A DNA stretch of 64,000 nucleotides from Pontibacterium sp049603715 (lineage in GTDB: Bacteria; Pseudomonadota; Gammaproteobacteria; Pseudomonadales; Balneatricaceae). The DNA is taken from NCBI GenBank assembly GCA_049603715.1, contig JBMYSW010000003.1, positions 124,001 to 188,000 of the forward strand, written 5' to 3'. Position numbers and translations under genes: made by a program. The number at the start of each line of letters is the position of its first letter. Within the stretch, counting starts at the first letter, position 1. The notes beneath the pieces were generated by a model, which saw nothing but the letters and a program-made list of their open reading frames with translations, searched no databases and was not told the origin of the DNA. Positions 28,020 through 36,654 of the stretch are shown in pieces.

Positions 28020-28903
28020 AGTACCGCATTCGCCACATTACCGAGTACACCTATGGCCAGCCGGTAAGCTTAGGTTACAACCGCGCGCACCTGATCCCAC
28101 GCTCAAGTGCGAGCCAAACCTGCTTATCTAGCTTGGTGCGCATTACGCCACTACCGTCTACGGCCAGCCAGCGCACCGACTACTTTGGCAACCAAACCTA
28201 TCACTTTGCCCTTGAGGACAGCCACAAGGCCTTGACCATTGATGTCACCTCACAAATTGAAGTGTCTGACACCCCTTTAGCCACCGACGAAACCCTCGAC
28301 AGTAGCCCAAGCTGCCAACAGGTACTCGACGCCCTCGCTGAAAGTGCCACAGAGGCCACCTTGCTGGCCCGAGAGTTTGTACTCGACTCGCCGATGATCA
28401 AATCCAGCGACACGCTCAAAGCGTTAGGGGAGGGGATTATCAGCCCAGAGACACCTCTGCTGGTGGCTGCTCGTGCCCTAACCAGTCGTATTTTTAACGA
28501 CTTTAAATACGACCCCGACTTTACCACCGTAGCAACACCGCTCGATGACGTGCTGGAGCACAAACGCGGTGTCTGCCAAGACTTTGCCCACCTAGCCATT
28601 GGCTGTTTGCGCAGCCACGGATTTGCCGCCCGTTACATCAGTGGCTACCTCGAAACACTGCCACCACCGGGGCAAGAAAAGCTCGTGGGCTCCGATGCTT
28701 CACATGCGTGGTTCGAAATCTATATTCCAGACCTCGGCTGGATACCTTTTGACCCCACCAACGACAACATTCCAGGTAACCAACACTTGGTGACCGCATG
28801 GGGTAGGGACTATTCCGACGTAACACCTCTGCGTGGTGTGATCTTTGACGGCGGTGGTGCACAAACCCTATCGGTGTCCGTCGACGTCGCTCGTCTCGAC
28901 TAA
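28016..28903 (+). CDS. Transglutaminase-like cysteine peptidase/transferase
   Basis: A 295-residue protein with the bacterial transglutaminase N-terminal beta region (MKYRIRHITEYTYGQPVSLGYN is its start, broken here at 20 residues) and a catalytic core with Cys in KRGVCQDFAHLA, His in SHAWFEIYIP and Asp in PFDPTND. It is the small counterpart of the 1122-residue gene upstream. Its ATG overlaps the preceding stop, so the fused ligase and this enzyme are translationally coupled. Confidence 0.9.
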   Translation: MKYRIRHITEYTYGQPVSLGYNRAHLIPRSSASQTCLSSLVRITPLPSTASQRTDYFGNQTYHFALEDSHKALTIDVTSQIEVSDTPLATDETLDSSPSCQQVLDALAESATEATLLAREFVLDSPMIKSSDTLKALGEGIISPETPLLVAARALTSRIFNDFKYDPDFTTVATPLDDVLEHKRGVCQDFAHLAIGCLRSHGFAARYISGYLETLPPPGQEKLVGSDASHAWFEIYIPDLGWIPFDPTNDNIPGNQHLVTAWGRDYSDVTPLRGVIFDGGGAQTLSVSVDVARLD

Positions 28904-29079
28904 ATTCCCCGCAGCGGCAGGGGCTCACAACCGGTGGTGTAAACTCGCCACCGGTCATTCACTTCTCGCGTTTCGTACGCTTTGCTAACTTCCTCATTCT
29001 CAACAAGCACTTTTCCTATCGCTTGGCCTTACGTCCACTGGCCGATTGAGTACCTTCGACTATTTTACGACTTGCATTT

Positions 29080-29098
29080 GATAATGATTATCATCATT
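29080..29098 (+). promoter_or_regulatory. Fur box upstream of fagA-fumC
   Basis: GATAATGATTATCATCATT matches the 19-bp Fur consensus at 16 of 19 positions, 92 bp before the fagA-like start codon. A second partial element continues to 29110. Iron-replete Fur would repress the operon, consistent with an iron-sparing role for the iron-free fumarase FumC. Confidence 0.8.
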
Positions 29099-29189
29099 AT
29101 TACGATTATCTTAAAACAGCATCACCGATACTACGCCTCACGGTGCCACACGGTAAGAGGGCGTTAACCGCTGTCACAGGACCGAAGGA

Positions 29190-29582
29190 ATGAAGACACC
29201 CCGTCGTGGCTACGAGTTCGTATTACTCAGCGACAAAGTTCGCCACGCCAGCGAGCCCAACAACCCTCAGCTTATCGGCCAGTGGCTTAAGCAAACTCAG
29301 TGCTGTAACGACACAAAAGTAAATGGCTGCTGTGCTCAATGCCCGCGAGCCTTGCAACAACAAAACTGCGAACAGCAATACCGACTGCTCATGGAAACGG
29401 TGCTCGACGTACTCACGCCCGACGCATGGCGCGAAGCCTGTTTAAACCAAATTTACCAACCCTTGATGCGGCTAGAGCGCCTCGCTCAAACCGACCAAGA
29501 CCACCAGCGCATTCAGCGCTTAATTTACGAGCTTAACCTCGGCGCACAATACAGCCGACTCAGCTTTTATAACCACGGCTAG
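29190..29582 (+). CDS. fagA: FagA-like protein (Fur-associated gene)
   Basis: A 130-residue soluble protein with Cys-rich segments (TQCCNDTKVNGCCAQCP near residue 45). I recognise it mainly by context: in Pseudomonas a Fur box precedes fagA-fumC, and here the same order and Fur box are found, with fumC 42 bp downstream. The Cys cluster could bind a metal. The function of FagA is not established. The start ATG has ACAGGA about 8 nt upstream. Confidence 0.65.
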   Translation: MKTPRRGYEFVLLSDKVRHASEPNNPQLIGQWLKQTQCCNDTKVNGCCAQCPRALQQQNCEQQYRLLMETVLDVLTPDAWREACLNQIYQPLMRLERLAQTDQDHQRIQRLIYELNLGAQYSRLSFYNHG

Positions 29583-29624
29583 TGACTTACCAGCCATAGA
29601 TTCACGATGATAGAGAAGAAAGTT

Positions 29625-31004
29625 ATGTCACAAACTCGTATCGAAAAAGACAGCATGGGTGAACTAGAAGTACCCAGCAACGCCCTATATGCCGCACAAA
29701 CACAACGTGCCGTGAACAACTTTCCCGTCAGCGGCCAGCCCATGCCTGAGGCTTTTATCCGCGCGCTCATCAACGCCAAAGCGGCTGCGGCTGTAGCCAA
29801 CGGCCAGCTTGAGCAAATTCCAAGTGCTATGGCCACTGCCATTGTTGCAGCCTGTGACGAGCTCCTTGGCCAAGACGACCTCATGACTCACTTTCCGGTT
29901 GATGTCTACCAAACCGGCTCGGGCACTAGCTCCAACATGAACGCCAACGAAGTATTGGCGACGCTCGCGAGCCGTCACTACGGCGACCATGTAGGCGCAA
30001 ACGATCACATTAACTGTGGCCAAAGCAGCAACGACATTATTCCATCAACTATTCACATCAGTGCTGCGGTGACCATCACCGAGCAGCTACTACCGGCGCT
30101 TAAGCACCTCAGTGCCACCACACGCACAAAAGCAGCCGATGTGGCACACCACATCAAAACCGGCCGTACCCACTTGATGGATGCTATGCCTGTAAGCATG
30201 GCCCAAAGCCTCGAAAGCTGGGCAGCACAAATTGACCTTAACATCGCTCGCCTAGAGCAAATGCTGCCAAGCTTACAAACCTTGGCCCAAGGCGGTACAG
30301 CTGTAGGTACTGGCATTAACGCCCACCCAGACTTTGCTGCCAGCTTCTGCAACGCCCTTAACGAGCGTTCAGGCCTTGCTTTTACTCCGGCCGACAACTT
30401 CTTTAGCCACATTGGTTCACAAGACATTGCCGCGGCCGTATCAGGCCAGCTAAAAGCAACCGCGGTGTCGATTATGAAAATCGCCAACGACCTGCGCTGG
30501 ATGAACTCAGGCCCACTCGCAGGCTTAGGTGAGATTGAGCTAGAAGCATTGCAGCCGGGCTCATCAATCATGCCGGGTAAGGTAAACCCCGTCATTCCTG
30601 AAGCCGCTGCTATGGTTGCTGCACAAGTAATTGGTAACGACAGTGCCATAACGGTGGGTGCACAGTCGGGCAACTTCGAACTCAACGTCATGCTCCCTAT
30701 GATCGCAAACAACCTACTTGAGAGTATTTTACTGCTCAGCAATGTGAGTCAATTATTGGCTGATAAAGCGATTGCGAGCTTTAAAGTGAACGAAGCCAAG
30801 CTGCAAGAAGCGCTCTCTCGCAACCCTATTTTGGTAACGGCACTTAACCCCATCATCGGTTACCTAAAAGCCGCCGAAATCGCCAAGCTTGCATACAAAG
30901 AAGGGCGACCGATTGTTGATGTGGCAGCCGAGCACACCGAACTGAGCCGCGAAGAGCTGCTCGAACTACTCGACCCTGCTAAGCTGACCAAAGGCGGCCT
31001 ATAA
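29625..31004 (+). CDS. fumC: Class II fumarate hydratase
   Basis: FumC interconverts fumarate and malate without an iron-sulfur cluster. The protein has 459 residues from the ATG at 29625 (MSQTRIEKDSMGELEV aligns with the family N-terminus); a longer start at 29607 is possible. The superfamily signature GSSIMPGKVN is near residue 314, and the substrate regions GSGTSSNMN and SSNDIIPS are present. The Fur box upstream predicts induction during iron limitation. Confidence 0.94.
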   Translation: MSQTRIEKDSMGELEVPSNALYAAQTQRAVNNFPVSGQPMPEAFIRALINAKAAAAVANGQLEQIPSAMATAIVAACDELLGQDDLMTHFPVDVYQTGSGTSSNMNANEVLATLASRHYGDHVGANDHINCGQSSNDIIPSTIHISAAVTITEQLLPALKHLSATTRTKAADVAHHIKTGRTHLMDAMPVSMAQSLESWAAQIDLNIARLEQMLPSLQTLAQGGTAVGTGINAHPDFAASFCNALNERSGLAFTPADNFFSHIGSQDIAAAVSGQLKATAVSIMKIANDLRWMNSGPLAGLGEIELEALQPGSSIMPGKVNPVIPEAAAMVAAQVIGNDSAITVGAQSGNFELNVMLPMIANNLLESILLLSNVSQLLADKAIASFKVNEAKLQEALSRNPILVTALNPIIGYLKAAEIAKLAYKEGRPIVDVAAEHTELSREELLELLDPAKLTKGGL

Positions 31005-31136
31005 GCCCCTTAACGATGCAGACCGGTGGGCTGTTCGCCTGCCGGTCGTTATAACGCAGCCTTAACCCGCACCTATAAGGCCTTTTTACGTAAAAGCGTA
31101 TATAATTTTTACAGGCAAGGTGGCAGGCAGCACATA

Positions 31137-31496
31137 ATGACTCGTATTTTTTGTTTAATTTTGGCGTACTTTTTTATCGCACTCGCGATACTCGGCGCCT
31201 TTTTGCCTTTACTACCCACCGTACCTTTTTTGATTTTGGCCGCATGGTTTGCCAGTAAAGGCTCTAAACGCCTGCACGACTGGCTCTATTCACACCCGCT
31301 CTTTGGCAAGCTGCTGCAAGACTGGGAAGAGCAGGGCGCTGTCTCTCGCAAAAGTAAAATTCTCGCCGTTTCTATGATGGCCGCTAGCTGGCTGTTTTTG
31401 TTTTTTTACCTACCCAACCCGTGGGCATTGGTGGGCGTGAGCATTACCTTTATTCTTGTTTCTACCTACCTTATTACGCGTCCTGAACCCGTCTAA
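31137..31496 (+). CDS. YbaN-family inner-membrane protein (DUF454)
   Basis: A 119-residue protein with two hydrophobic parts: residues 4-35 (a long pair of helices rich in Leu, Pro and Phe) and about 80-112. The motif LGAFLPLLPTVPFLILAAWFASKGS is characteristic of DUF454 (given here only to identify the region, near residues 18-42). The start at 31137 follows AAGG; the longer frame lacks a site. The role is unknown. It may be the third gene of the fagA-fumC operon. Confidence 0.85.
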   Translation: MTRIFCLILAYFFIALAILGAFLPLLPTVPFLILAAWFASKGSKRLHDWLYSHPLFGKLLQDWEEQGAVSRKSKILAVSMMAASWLFLFFYLPNPWALVGVSITFILVSTYLITRPEPV

Positions 31497-31647
31497 CCAC
31501 CGCGCATTTTGCAAAGTCTCCACTTTTGTCTAGACTCATCCAAACTCGCGCAACCCTCGTAACGAGAGACTCGCACCTTGATATTGATGGTGGGGGCACC
31601 ATAAACACTGAAGCCCTTGGCGTCACATAACAAAAAAGGATCCTTGA

Positions 31648-32016
31648 ATGCATACCAGCAATGCCATCATTCGTATCACAAACCTGCGATTGCGCACTTA
31701 CATCGGCTTTAACGAAGAAGAGCGCTCCAAACAACAAGACGTTGTGGTCAATGTGGCAATTCATTATCCCGCTTATAAAGCGCAAATGACTGACCAAGTC
31801 GACGATGCACTAAACTACAAGGTCATCTGTAAAAAGATCATTAAGCACGTAGAAGAAGGGCGCTTTTTACTGCTCGAAAAACTGGTATCAGACCTACTCA
31901 ACATTGCCAAAGACCACCCTGCGGTGGAGTTTGCCTCTGTTACTGTAGATAAGCCCTTTGCTTTGCGCTTTGCTGACTCTGTTTCACTCAGCCTAGAATG
32001 GTCAAAGGCCGATTAG
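31648..32016 (+). CDS. folX: Dihydroneopterin triphosphate 2'-epimerase
   Basis: The 122-residue protein belongs to the FolB/FolX tunnelling fold. It is closer to FolX: IIRITNLRLRTYIGFNEEE at the start, DALNYKVICKKIIKHVEEGRF in the middle and FADSVSLSLEW at the end match E. coli FolX closely. FolX epimerises dihydroneopterin triphosphate to the monapterin form, used in tetrahydromonapterin synthesis. It precedes folE by 84 bp, a setting known in pseudomonads. AAAAGGA stands before the ATG. Confidence 0.85.
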   Translation: MHTSNAIIRITNLRLRTYIGFNEEERSKQQDVVVNVAIHYPAYKAQMTDQVDDALNYKVICKKIIKHVEEGRFLLLEKLVSDLLNIAKDHPAVEFASVTVDKPFALRFADSVSLSLEWSKAD

Positions 32017-32100
32017 TTTGCGTACAACTGTCACCAACAGGTAATATATCCGGCCCTGTTGAAAAACAGGCCAAATGGCAATAAATCCACAGGAAAGATC

Positions 32101-32742
32101 ATGATTTCACCCGAAGCTCGCCTCGTGCGAGACAGCCTAGTGGCAAAAGGTTTAGAAACCCCACTGGTACCTAATGAGCTAAGCACCGATGAGCAAATTG
32201 AGCGCATCACTGGGCTCATGGCAGAAGTCACCCAAACCCTTGGCCTCGACCTCACCGACGACAGCCTTGCCGATACGCCAAAGCGCATTGCAAAGATGTA
32301 CGTTAACGAGCTATTTGCCGGCCTAGATTACGAGAACTTTCCTAAGATCACCCAAATTGACAACAAAATGGGTGTAGACGAAATGGTCAAAGTGGACAAA
32401 ATCAGTGTGCTCAGCACCTGCGAACACCACTTTATCACCATTGATGGCTTCGCCCGCGTTGCCTACTTGCCAAAAAATAAAATTATTGGCCTGTCTAAAA
32501 TTAACCGCTTGGTACGCTTCTTTGCGCGCCGCCCACAGGTACAAGAACGCCTGACGCAACAAATTCTGGTGGCTTTGCAAACACTGTTAGAAACCGATGA
32601 TGTTGCAGTAAGCATTAAAGCCACGCACTACTGCGTGAAGGCACGCGGCGTGATGGATGCTAACTCCCATACCGAAACCACCGCACTGGGCGGCGCATTT
32701 AAGAGCAAGCCCATTACTCGCCAAGAGTTTCTTGCGAACTAG
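32101..32742 (+). CDS. folE: GTP cyclohydrolase I
   Basis: FolE converts GTP to dihydroneopterin triphosphate, the entry to folate and tetrahydromonapterin. The 213-residue protein has the zinc ligands in STCEHHF and HYCVKARG and the GLSKINRLVRFFARRPQVQE region. The start is the ATG at 32101 with AGGAAAG upstream; an upstream in-frame TTG would run through that site. It supplies the substrate of the neighbouring FolX. Confidence 0.95.
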   Translation: MISPEARLVRDSLVAKGLETPLVPNELSTDEQIERITGLMAEVTQTLGLDLTDDSLADTPKRIAKMYVNELFAGLDYENFPKITQIDNKMGVDEMVKVDKISVLSTCEHHFITIDGFARVAYLPKNKIIGLSKINRLVRFFARRPQVQERLTQQILVALQTLLETDDVAVSIKATHYCVKARGVMDANSHTETTALGGAFKSKPITRQEFLAN

Positions 32743-32766
32743 GTGCTTTAACACTTAGTCTCGTAT

Positions 32767-32797
32767 TCACCAAGTGGCTCTCTGCAGCCCTTGGTGA
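32767..32797. other. Stem-loop after folE
   Basis: TCACCAAG and CTTGGTGA pair across a 15-nt loop, 25 bp after the folE stop. There is no T tract, so termination is uncertain. Nothing else stands out between folE and 33042. Confidence 0.3.
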
Positions 32798-33041
32798 GCT
32801 TCAATGCCTATCCTGGCATTTGCCTCGCTTTTCATCTCACTAGGCTCCACCTCACCTAATCGCTACTTGAAATATATACCGCTTTTCAATAATGTAGTTT
32901 CGCTTCATGTTTAGCCCTTACACTATGTAGGGAATCTAACACCCAAACGCGAAGCATTTAGGCCAGCCTGCTACGGATAATAAGTGTGGCCCTCGCACAA
33001 ATCTTTACGCTCCGATTTCGCAATCACCTAACCTGATCTCA

Positions 33042-34262
33042 ATGAAACGTATACTGCTGCATAAGAAGCTCAACATCGTCATGCGTCGTGCCATTGTGCT
33101 CTGTGCGCTGGTATCGGCTGCGCTGCTTTTTTTGCAGGGCGGGTTTTATGTCAAAAACGCCGTACAGGCCGAAAGCGAAAACAAGTATGCCGTTGTCATG
33201 AGCCACCTTCGCGCCAACGCGAGCACCCAAGGTCACGGGCTCGAGCCTTTATTTTCAACGCTTAAAGAGCTGTCGTTTAGCCGCTCCGTTAGTATTCTTA
33301 GCCCCCAAAGTAACGCGCCAAGTGCAACCCTCACCGACATCATTCACCCCGTGGGTGATGTAAGCTATAAACTCGGCGAGGGCGTCACCTACACACGTCC
33401 TATTTTTTACGATCGCCACTGTATTAGCTGTCACACACAGGTGGGTTTAGGCGAGTTGGCAGGGCAGCTCAGCATTAACTATCCGCTCACCAGTATTAAA
33501 GTGGGCCTAACCGCCAGCTTAATCGCCACCATCGTCAGCATTAGCTTTGTGATGTTCTTTTGTTACTGGGTGTTTAGAAGTTTTATTCAAAACCAAATTG
33601 AAGACGCATTTGACTCTTTGGCCCATAAAATTAACCAAATTTCTAACCACGACGACCTAGATACCGCACTGTCGATCGACAGTGATATCGCCGAGGTTAA
33701 GCAAATTGAAGATGCGTTTAACAAAAAGAATCAACGCCTAAAACAAGCCTATGAGTCCGTTGCCACACTGTCCATGACCGACTCGCTTACGGGCCTCTAT
33801 AACCGCAATAAGCTCACACAGGTGTTACAAGAAGAGATAAACCGCAAAAATCGGTATGGCACCGAATTCGCCCTAGTCATGATGGACCTAGACGGCTTTA
33901 AACAAATTAACGATGTTTACGGCCACGATGCAGGCGACAAAGCACTCGTCACCCTCGCTGAGTTAATTAAAAACCGACTCCGCCCCACAGACACGGCCGT
34001 ACGCTTGGGCGGTGACGAATTTATGATTGTGCTGTCCCATGTATCGACCAGCCAAGCCGATCAGTTTGCTCAGTCCATTCAAGGCCAAATTAACGGTCAT
34101 ATCGTTAACTACGGGGACACCACCTTCCAGCTATCCACCAGCGTTGGTGTCTCTGTCGACAGCCGTGCCAACGACATCGAAACTCTGCTCAAACAGTCAG
34201 ATAAAGCCATGTACGCCAATAAAGCCGCCCGCAAAGAGCGTATGCGGGCGAGGATGCGGTAG
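33042..34262 (+). CDS. Diguanylate cyclase with periplasmic CxxCH haem motif
   Basis: A 406-residue membrane protein: TM1 (about 14-36), periplasmic domain (40-160) with a c-type haem site CISCH near residue 127, TM2 (about 163-184), a HAMP-like linker and a GGDEF domain from DSLTGLYNR. The active site GGDEF is intact and an I-site RPTD lies five residues before it. It is probably a redox or gas sensor that controls cyclic di-GMP. It is the last gene that looks clearly native before the accessory island. Confidence 0.88.
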   Translation: MKRILLHKKLNIVMRRAIVLCALVSAALLFLQGGFYVKNAVQAESENKYAVVMSHLRANASTQGHGLEPLFSTLKELSFSRSVSILSPQSNAPSATLTDIIHPVGDVSYKLGEGVTYTRPIFYDRHCISCHTQVGLGELAGQLSINYPLTSIKVGLTASLIATIVSISFVMFFCYWVFRSFIQNQIEDAFDSLAHKINQISNHDDLDTALSIDSDIAEVKQIEDAFNKKNQRLKQAYESVATLSMTDSLTGLYNRNKLTQVLQEEINRKNRYGTEFALVMMDLDGFKQINDVYGHDAGDKALVTLAELIKNRLRPTDTAVRLGGDEFMIVLSHVSTSQADQFAQSIQGQINGHIVNYGDTTFQLSTSVGVSVDSRANDIETLLKQSDKAMYANKAARKERMRARMR

Positions 34263-34299
34263 GGGATTTAGTAGGGGTGAGAGTTAGGCTGTCGCCACG

Positions 34300-35247
34300 T
34301 TAGTTTCCCTCTTCCTCGATATTATTTTCTTTCCATTTGTGTATATAAGCCAACACCTCGTAGGCTCCATCTTCCGTTTCAACCAGGTCAATTGGGCGTC
34401 GGTTGTTTAAATACTTATTAGGCTGGCTCATCCATTTAAACACCTCGCTTTGGTTTCCTCGAATTGGAATCGCTAAATCAAGAACCTGCTGCAAGAGCTT
34501 CGGTTGAGAATACCAAGATATTGGCTTTGTGGTTGGCTTCCGTCCGGCCTTAATCACTCGGGGTAACTGACTATCAGATAGCTCTGACTGGGTGATATGC
34601 GTTCTTGTCCAATGTGAGTGCTCAGTTAACGCCTTGTTGGGTCGCCGCTCTTGGTTCCGAGTGGGGGTAACAACACCAATCAAGACATCTGTATGCTCAC
34701 GAATCATCGCTAAAGCAGGGGCAATATCTGTGTCATTAGTCACAATGATGGCATGATCAATATTGCCTTTTATTGCATCATGGTAAGCCTGTAAAGCAAG
34801 ATTAACGTCGCTCTGCTTTTCCTCTACTTTCCATGCCAGAGCCTCCTCACACTCTTTCGGCTGTCGATTTGGCTGAGCACGATCAACAAGCTTTATAGCG
34901 ACTTTGTTAACCGCGTAATACCCTTCGAGGATTTCAATTTGATTGCTGTAAAGCTTTCGTAATGCAGTATGGTAACGCTCTTGGGAGGATACTGAGTCAG
35001 GAGACTTGGCAACGCTTTCGATAATTTTTGCAGTAAAAAATTTTATTGCACCTACCTTTAAAAGAGCGAACTCTTTCGGCACTCCTGCTTCATCCCGAAG
35101 CAACACAGAAGGCAATAGGTGTCGCTCAAATAGGCAATAGATATCTAGCCACTTGTATGGGCTATTCTTGAGGCACCCGTAATAAAGATTATAACCATCA
35201 ATATAAACACGAGTACGTAGAGGCTTCCGACTTTGCTTTCCTTGCAT
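34300..35247 (-). CDS. NYN nuclease-domain protein with ParS/MbcA-like (DUF2384) C-terminus
   Basis: A 315-residue protein. The N-terminal NYN/PIN-like domain begins RVYIDGYNLYYGCL and includes the acidic segments KQSDVNLALQAYHDA and IIVTNDTDIAPALAMIREH, as in the LabA/DUF88 nucleases. The C-terminal 60 residues (FKWMSQPNKYLNNRRPIDLV, then DGAYEVLAYIHKW) look like the toxin-binding domain of ParS/MbcA antitoxins. Such antitoxins normally pair with RES-type toxins; here the domain is fused to a nuclease and no RES gene is adjacent. It is divergent from an orphan membrane gene and upstream of it is a 20-bp palindrome. The NYN call is firm; the C-terminal call is by motif. Confidence 0.8.
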   Translation of the reverse strand: MQGKQSRKPLRTRVYIDGYNLYYGCLKNSPYKWLDIYCLFERHLLPSVLLRDEAGVPKEFALLKVGAIKFFTAKIIESVAKSPDSVSSQERYHTALRKLYSNQIEILEGYYAVNKVAIKLVDRAQPNRQPKECEEALAWKVEEKQSDVNLALQAYHDAIKGNIDHAIIVTNDTDIAPALAMIREHTDVLIGVVTPTRNQERRPNKALTEHSHWTRTHITQSELSDSQLPRVIKAGRKPTTKPISWYSQPKLLQQVLDLAIPIRGNQSEVFKWMSQPNKYLNNRRPIDLVETEDGAYEVLAYIHKWKENNIEEEGN

Positions 35248-35265
35248 GTCTCTATCCCTAAAAAT

Positions 35266-35290
35266 GAAAAAACCGGCTTACGCCGGCTTT
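35266..35290 (-). terminator. Terminator-like hairpin before the NYN gene
   Basis: Read on the minus strand, an 8-bp stem (one G-T pair) with loop GTAA is followed by TTTTTT. It lies 20 bp upstream of the NYN start, so it would stop incoming transcription or act as an attenuator. Confidence 0.5.
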
Positions 35291-35350
35291 CCCTTCCTCA
35301 AACCAGATGGTCTAGCCACACCGGTCTCGAGGATTAGTTGTTATGCTCAT

Positions 35351-35370
35351 TGTTACAGATATCTGTAACA
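35351..35370. promoter_or_regulatory. Perfect 20-bp palindrome, likely operator
   Basis: TGTTACAGATATCTGTAACA is fully self-complementary and lies between the divergent NYN gene and the 35600 membrane-protein gene. The length and position fit a dimeric repressor site that could govern both directions. The regulator is unknown. Confidence 0.6.
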
Positions 35371-35599
35371 GCCTTAAATTTAAAATAGCTATTGTGATGG
35401 TAGGTGGTGATAGCCCGGTGATGGTGAGGGGGGTATTTTTGAGAGATCTAAAGCAAGGATATACGCCCTGCAAGCCCATGTAAGCGACGACTAGGTAAAC
35501 GGGTGTATGGGTAGCAAAAAAGTGTGAACGAAGTTTCTAACGGGGGTTTAACGGGGTAGAATCTTGGTTAAAAGAATTTACTAAGGAAGGTGATTACGG

Positions 35600-36607
35600 A
35601 TGTCTAGAGAATTCATAATAAGTAATGAAGACGATGCCTATGAAGTACTAAAAACTTTGATGGATGAACACCTAGATCCAAGCAAGTTCACTATAGAGCT
35701 AAAAGGATGGCCTACAATTAACTTGCACCTGACTGGAGATAAATATCACCAGACCATTACTCCTTCTATGATGAAAGGGTTCTTGGAGCTGCAGAAGGGC
35801 ATCTATCGCTCATATGCCTTAACCAAGTATAAGAGCCCCAATACTAACAAGCTCACGAAAGCAGAGAGAGATGAGCTTGAAATAGAAGTAAAAGTGAGTA
35901 ATGGCTCGTCAAACTACGATATTAACCTTCAATCGCTTTTAGAAAAGTTTATTTCTACAGGAGTGGACAAAATGGACGGTTCACAAATTGTCGTTGTTAT
36001 TTTGGGTGTCTTTCTCACCTATGCAGGTAGCACTGCCTTCCGTTACTACCTAGATACTAGGCGTCAGGAAAAAGAGCAAGAAGTAGCTTCAGCAGAAAAA
36101 CTGGCTCAGCTGGACACCATGAAAAAGATGAGCGAAGAAGAAACTGAGCGCACGAAAATACTGGCTCAGTTGGTACGCCAAAATGCTACGTTTGACAATG
36201 TTCAACGTACTGCATACGACACCACTACAGAACTTCTAAAAAGCATGCGTAATGCTGATGCAGGCAGCTTTCAAGGCATTGAAATCACAGGCTCACAAGC
36301 AGACCTCATTACCCAAAACGCCCGCAGAAAATCATCAGATGTAAGGCTAGATGGCCGTTACCGCATTCTGTCAGTCGACTCATCCCACCACGAAGACTTT
36401 AAGGTCAAAGTCCGTGATATAGATTCTGGCGACACCTTCAATGCAAAAGTCCAAGATGACTCGTTAACAGATACTTTTCTCAAGCGTCTTCAAAAAGCTG
36501 AGTGGGAAAAAAAGCCAGTTGAATTGAAGATCAACGCTAAAGAAAAAGACAATATTATCAGTGCAGCGCTTGTAATCGACGTCCAACAAGTTATAGAGCC
36601 CGAGTGA
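35600..36607 (+). CDS. Orphan single-pass membrane protein
   Basis: A 335-residue protein that I do not recognise. Residues 1-120 are soluble, one TM helix lies near 131-150 (IVVVILGVFLTYAGSTAFRY), then a charged coiled coil (155-200), and a beta-rich C-terminus (about 245-335). AAGGAAGG precedes the ATG. It is followed after 47 bp by another membrane-protein gene. The build, a cytoplasmic domain plus coiled coil plus beta domain, would fit a sensor or scaffold in a defence pair, but that is inference. Confidence 0.7.
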   Translation: MSREFIISNEDDAYEVLKTLMDEHLDPSKFTIELKGWPTINLHLTGDKYHQTITPSMMKGFLELQKGIYRSYALTKYKSPNTNKLTKAERDELEIEVKVSNGSSNYDINLQSLLEKFISTGVDKMDGSQIVVVILGVFLTYAGSTAFRYYLDTRRQEKEQEVASAEKLAQLDTMKKMSEEETERTKILAQLVRQNATFDNVQRTAYDTTTELLKSMRNADAGSFQGIEITGSQADLITQNARRKSSDVRLDGRYRILSVDSSHHEDFKVKVRDIDSGDTFNAKVQDDSLTDTFLKRLQKAEWEKKPVELKINAKEKDNIISAALVIDVQQVIEPE

Positions 36608-36654
36608 GCAAATTAGCTCCACACCCATAAATCAAACTTTAGGGACCTGCCTGC

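Larger units (their letters stand above)
35248..35599. other. Divergent intergenic region
   Basis: It holds, on the minus strand, a hairpin AAGCCGGC/GCCGGTTT with a T6 tail (35266-35290) and a perfect 20-bp palindrome at 35351-35370. The rest is AT-rich and looks like a divergent promoter region. Confidence 0.5.

Noticed and set aside
30053..30742. 229-codon minus-strand frame inside fumC
   Set aside because: Antisense shadow of a highly conserved gene.
34263..34330. Left att copy of the tRNA-Phe 3' end
   Set aside because: No match to the tRNA 3' sequence could be found there by reading.
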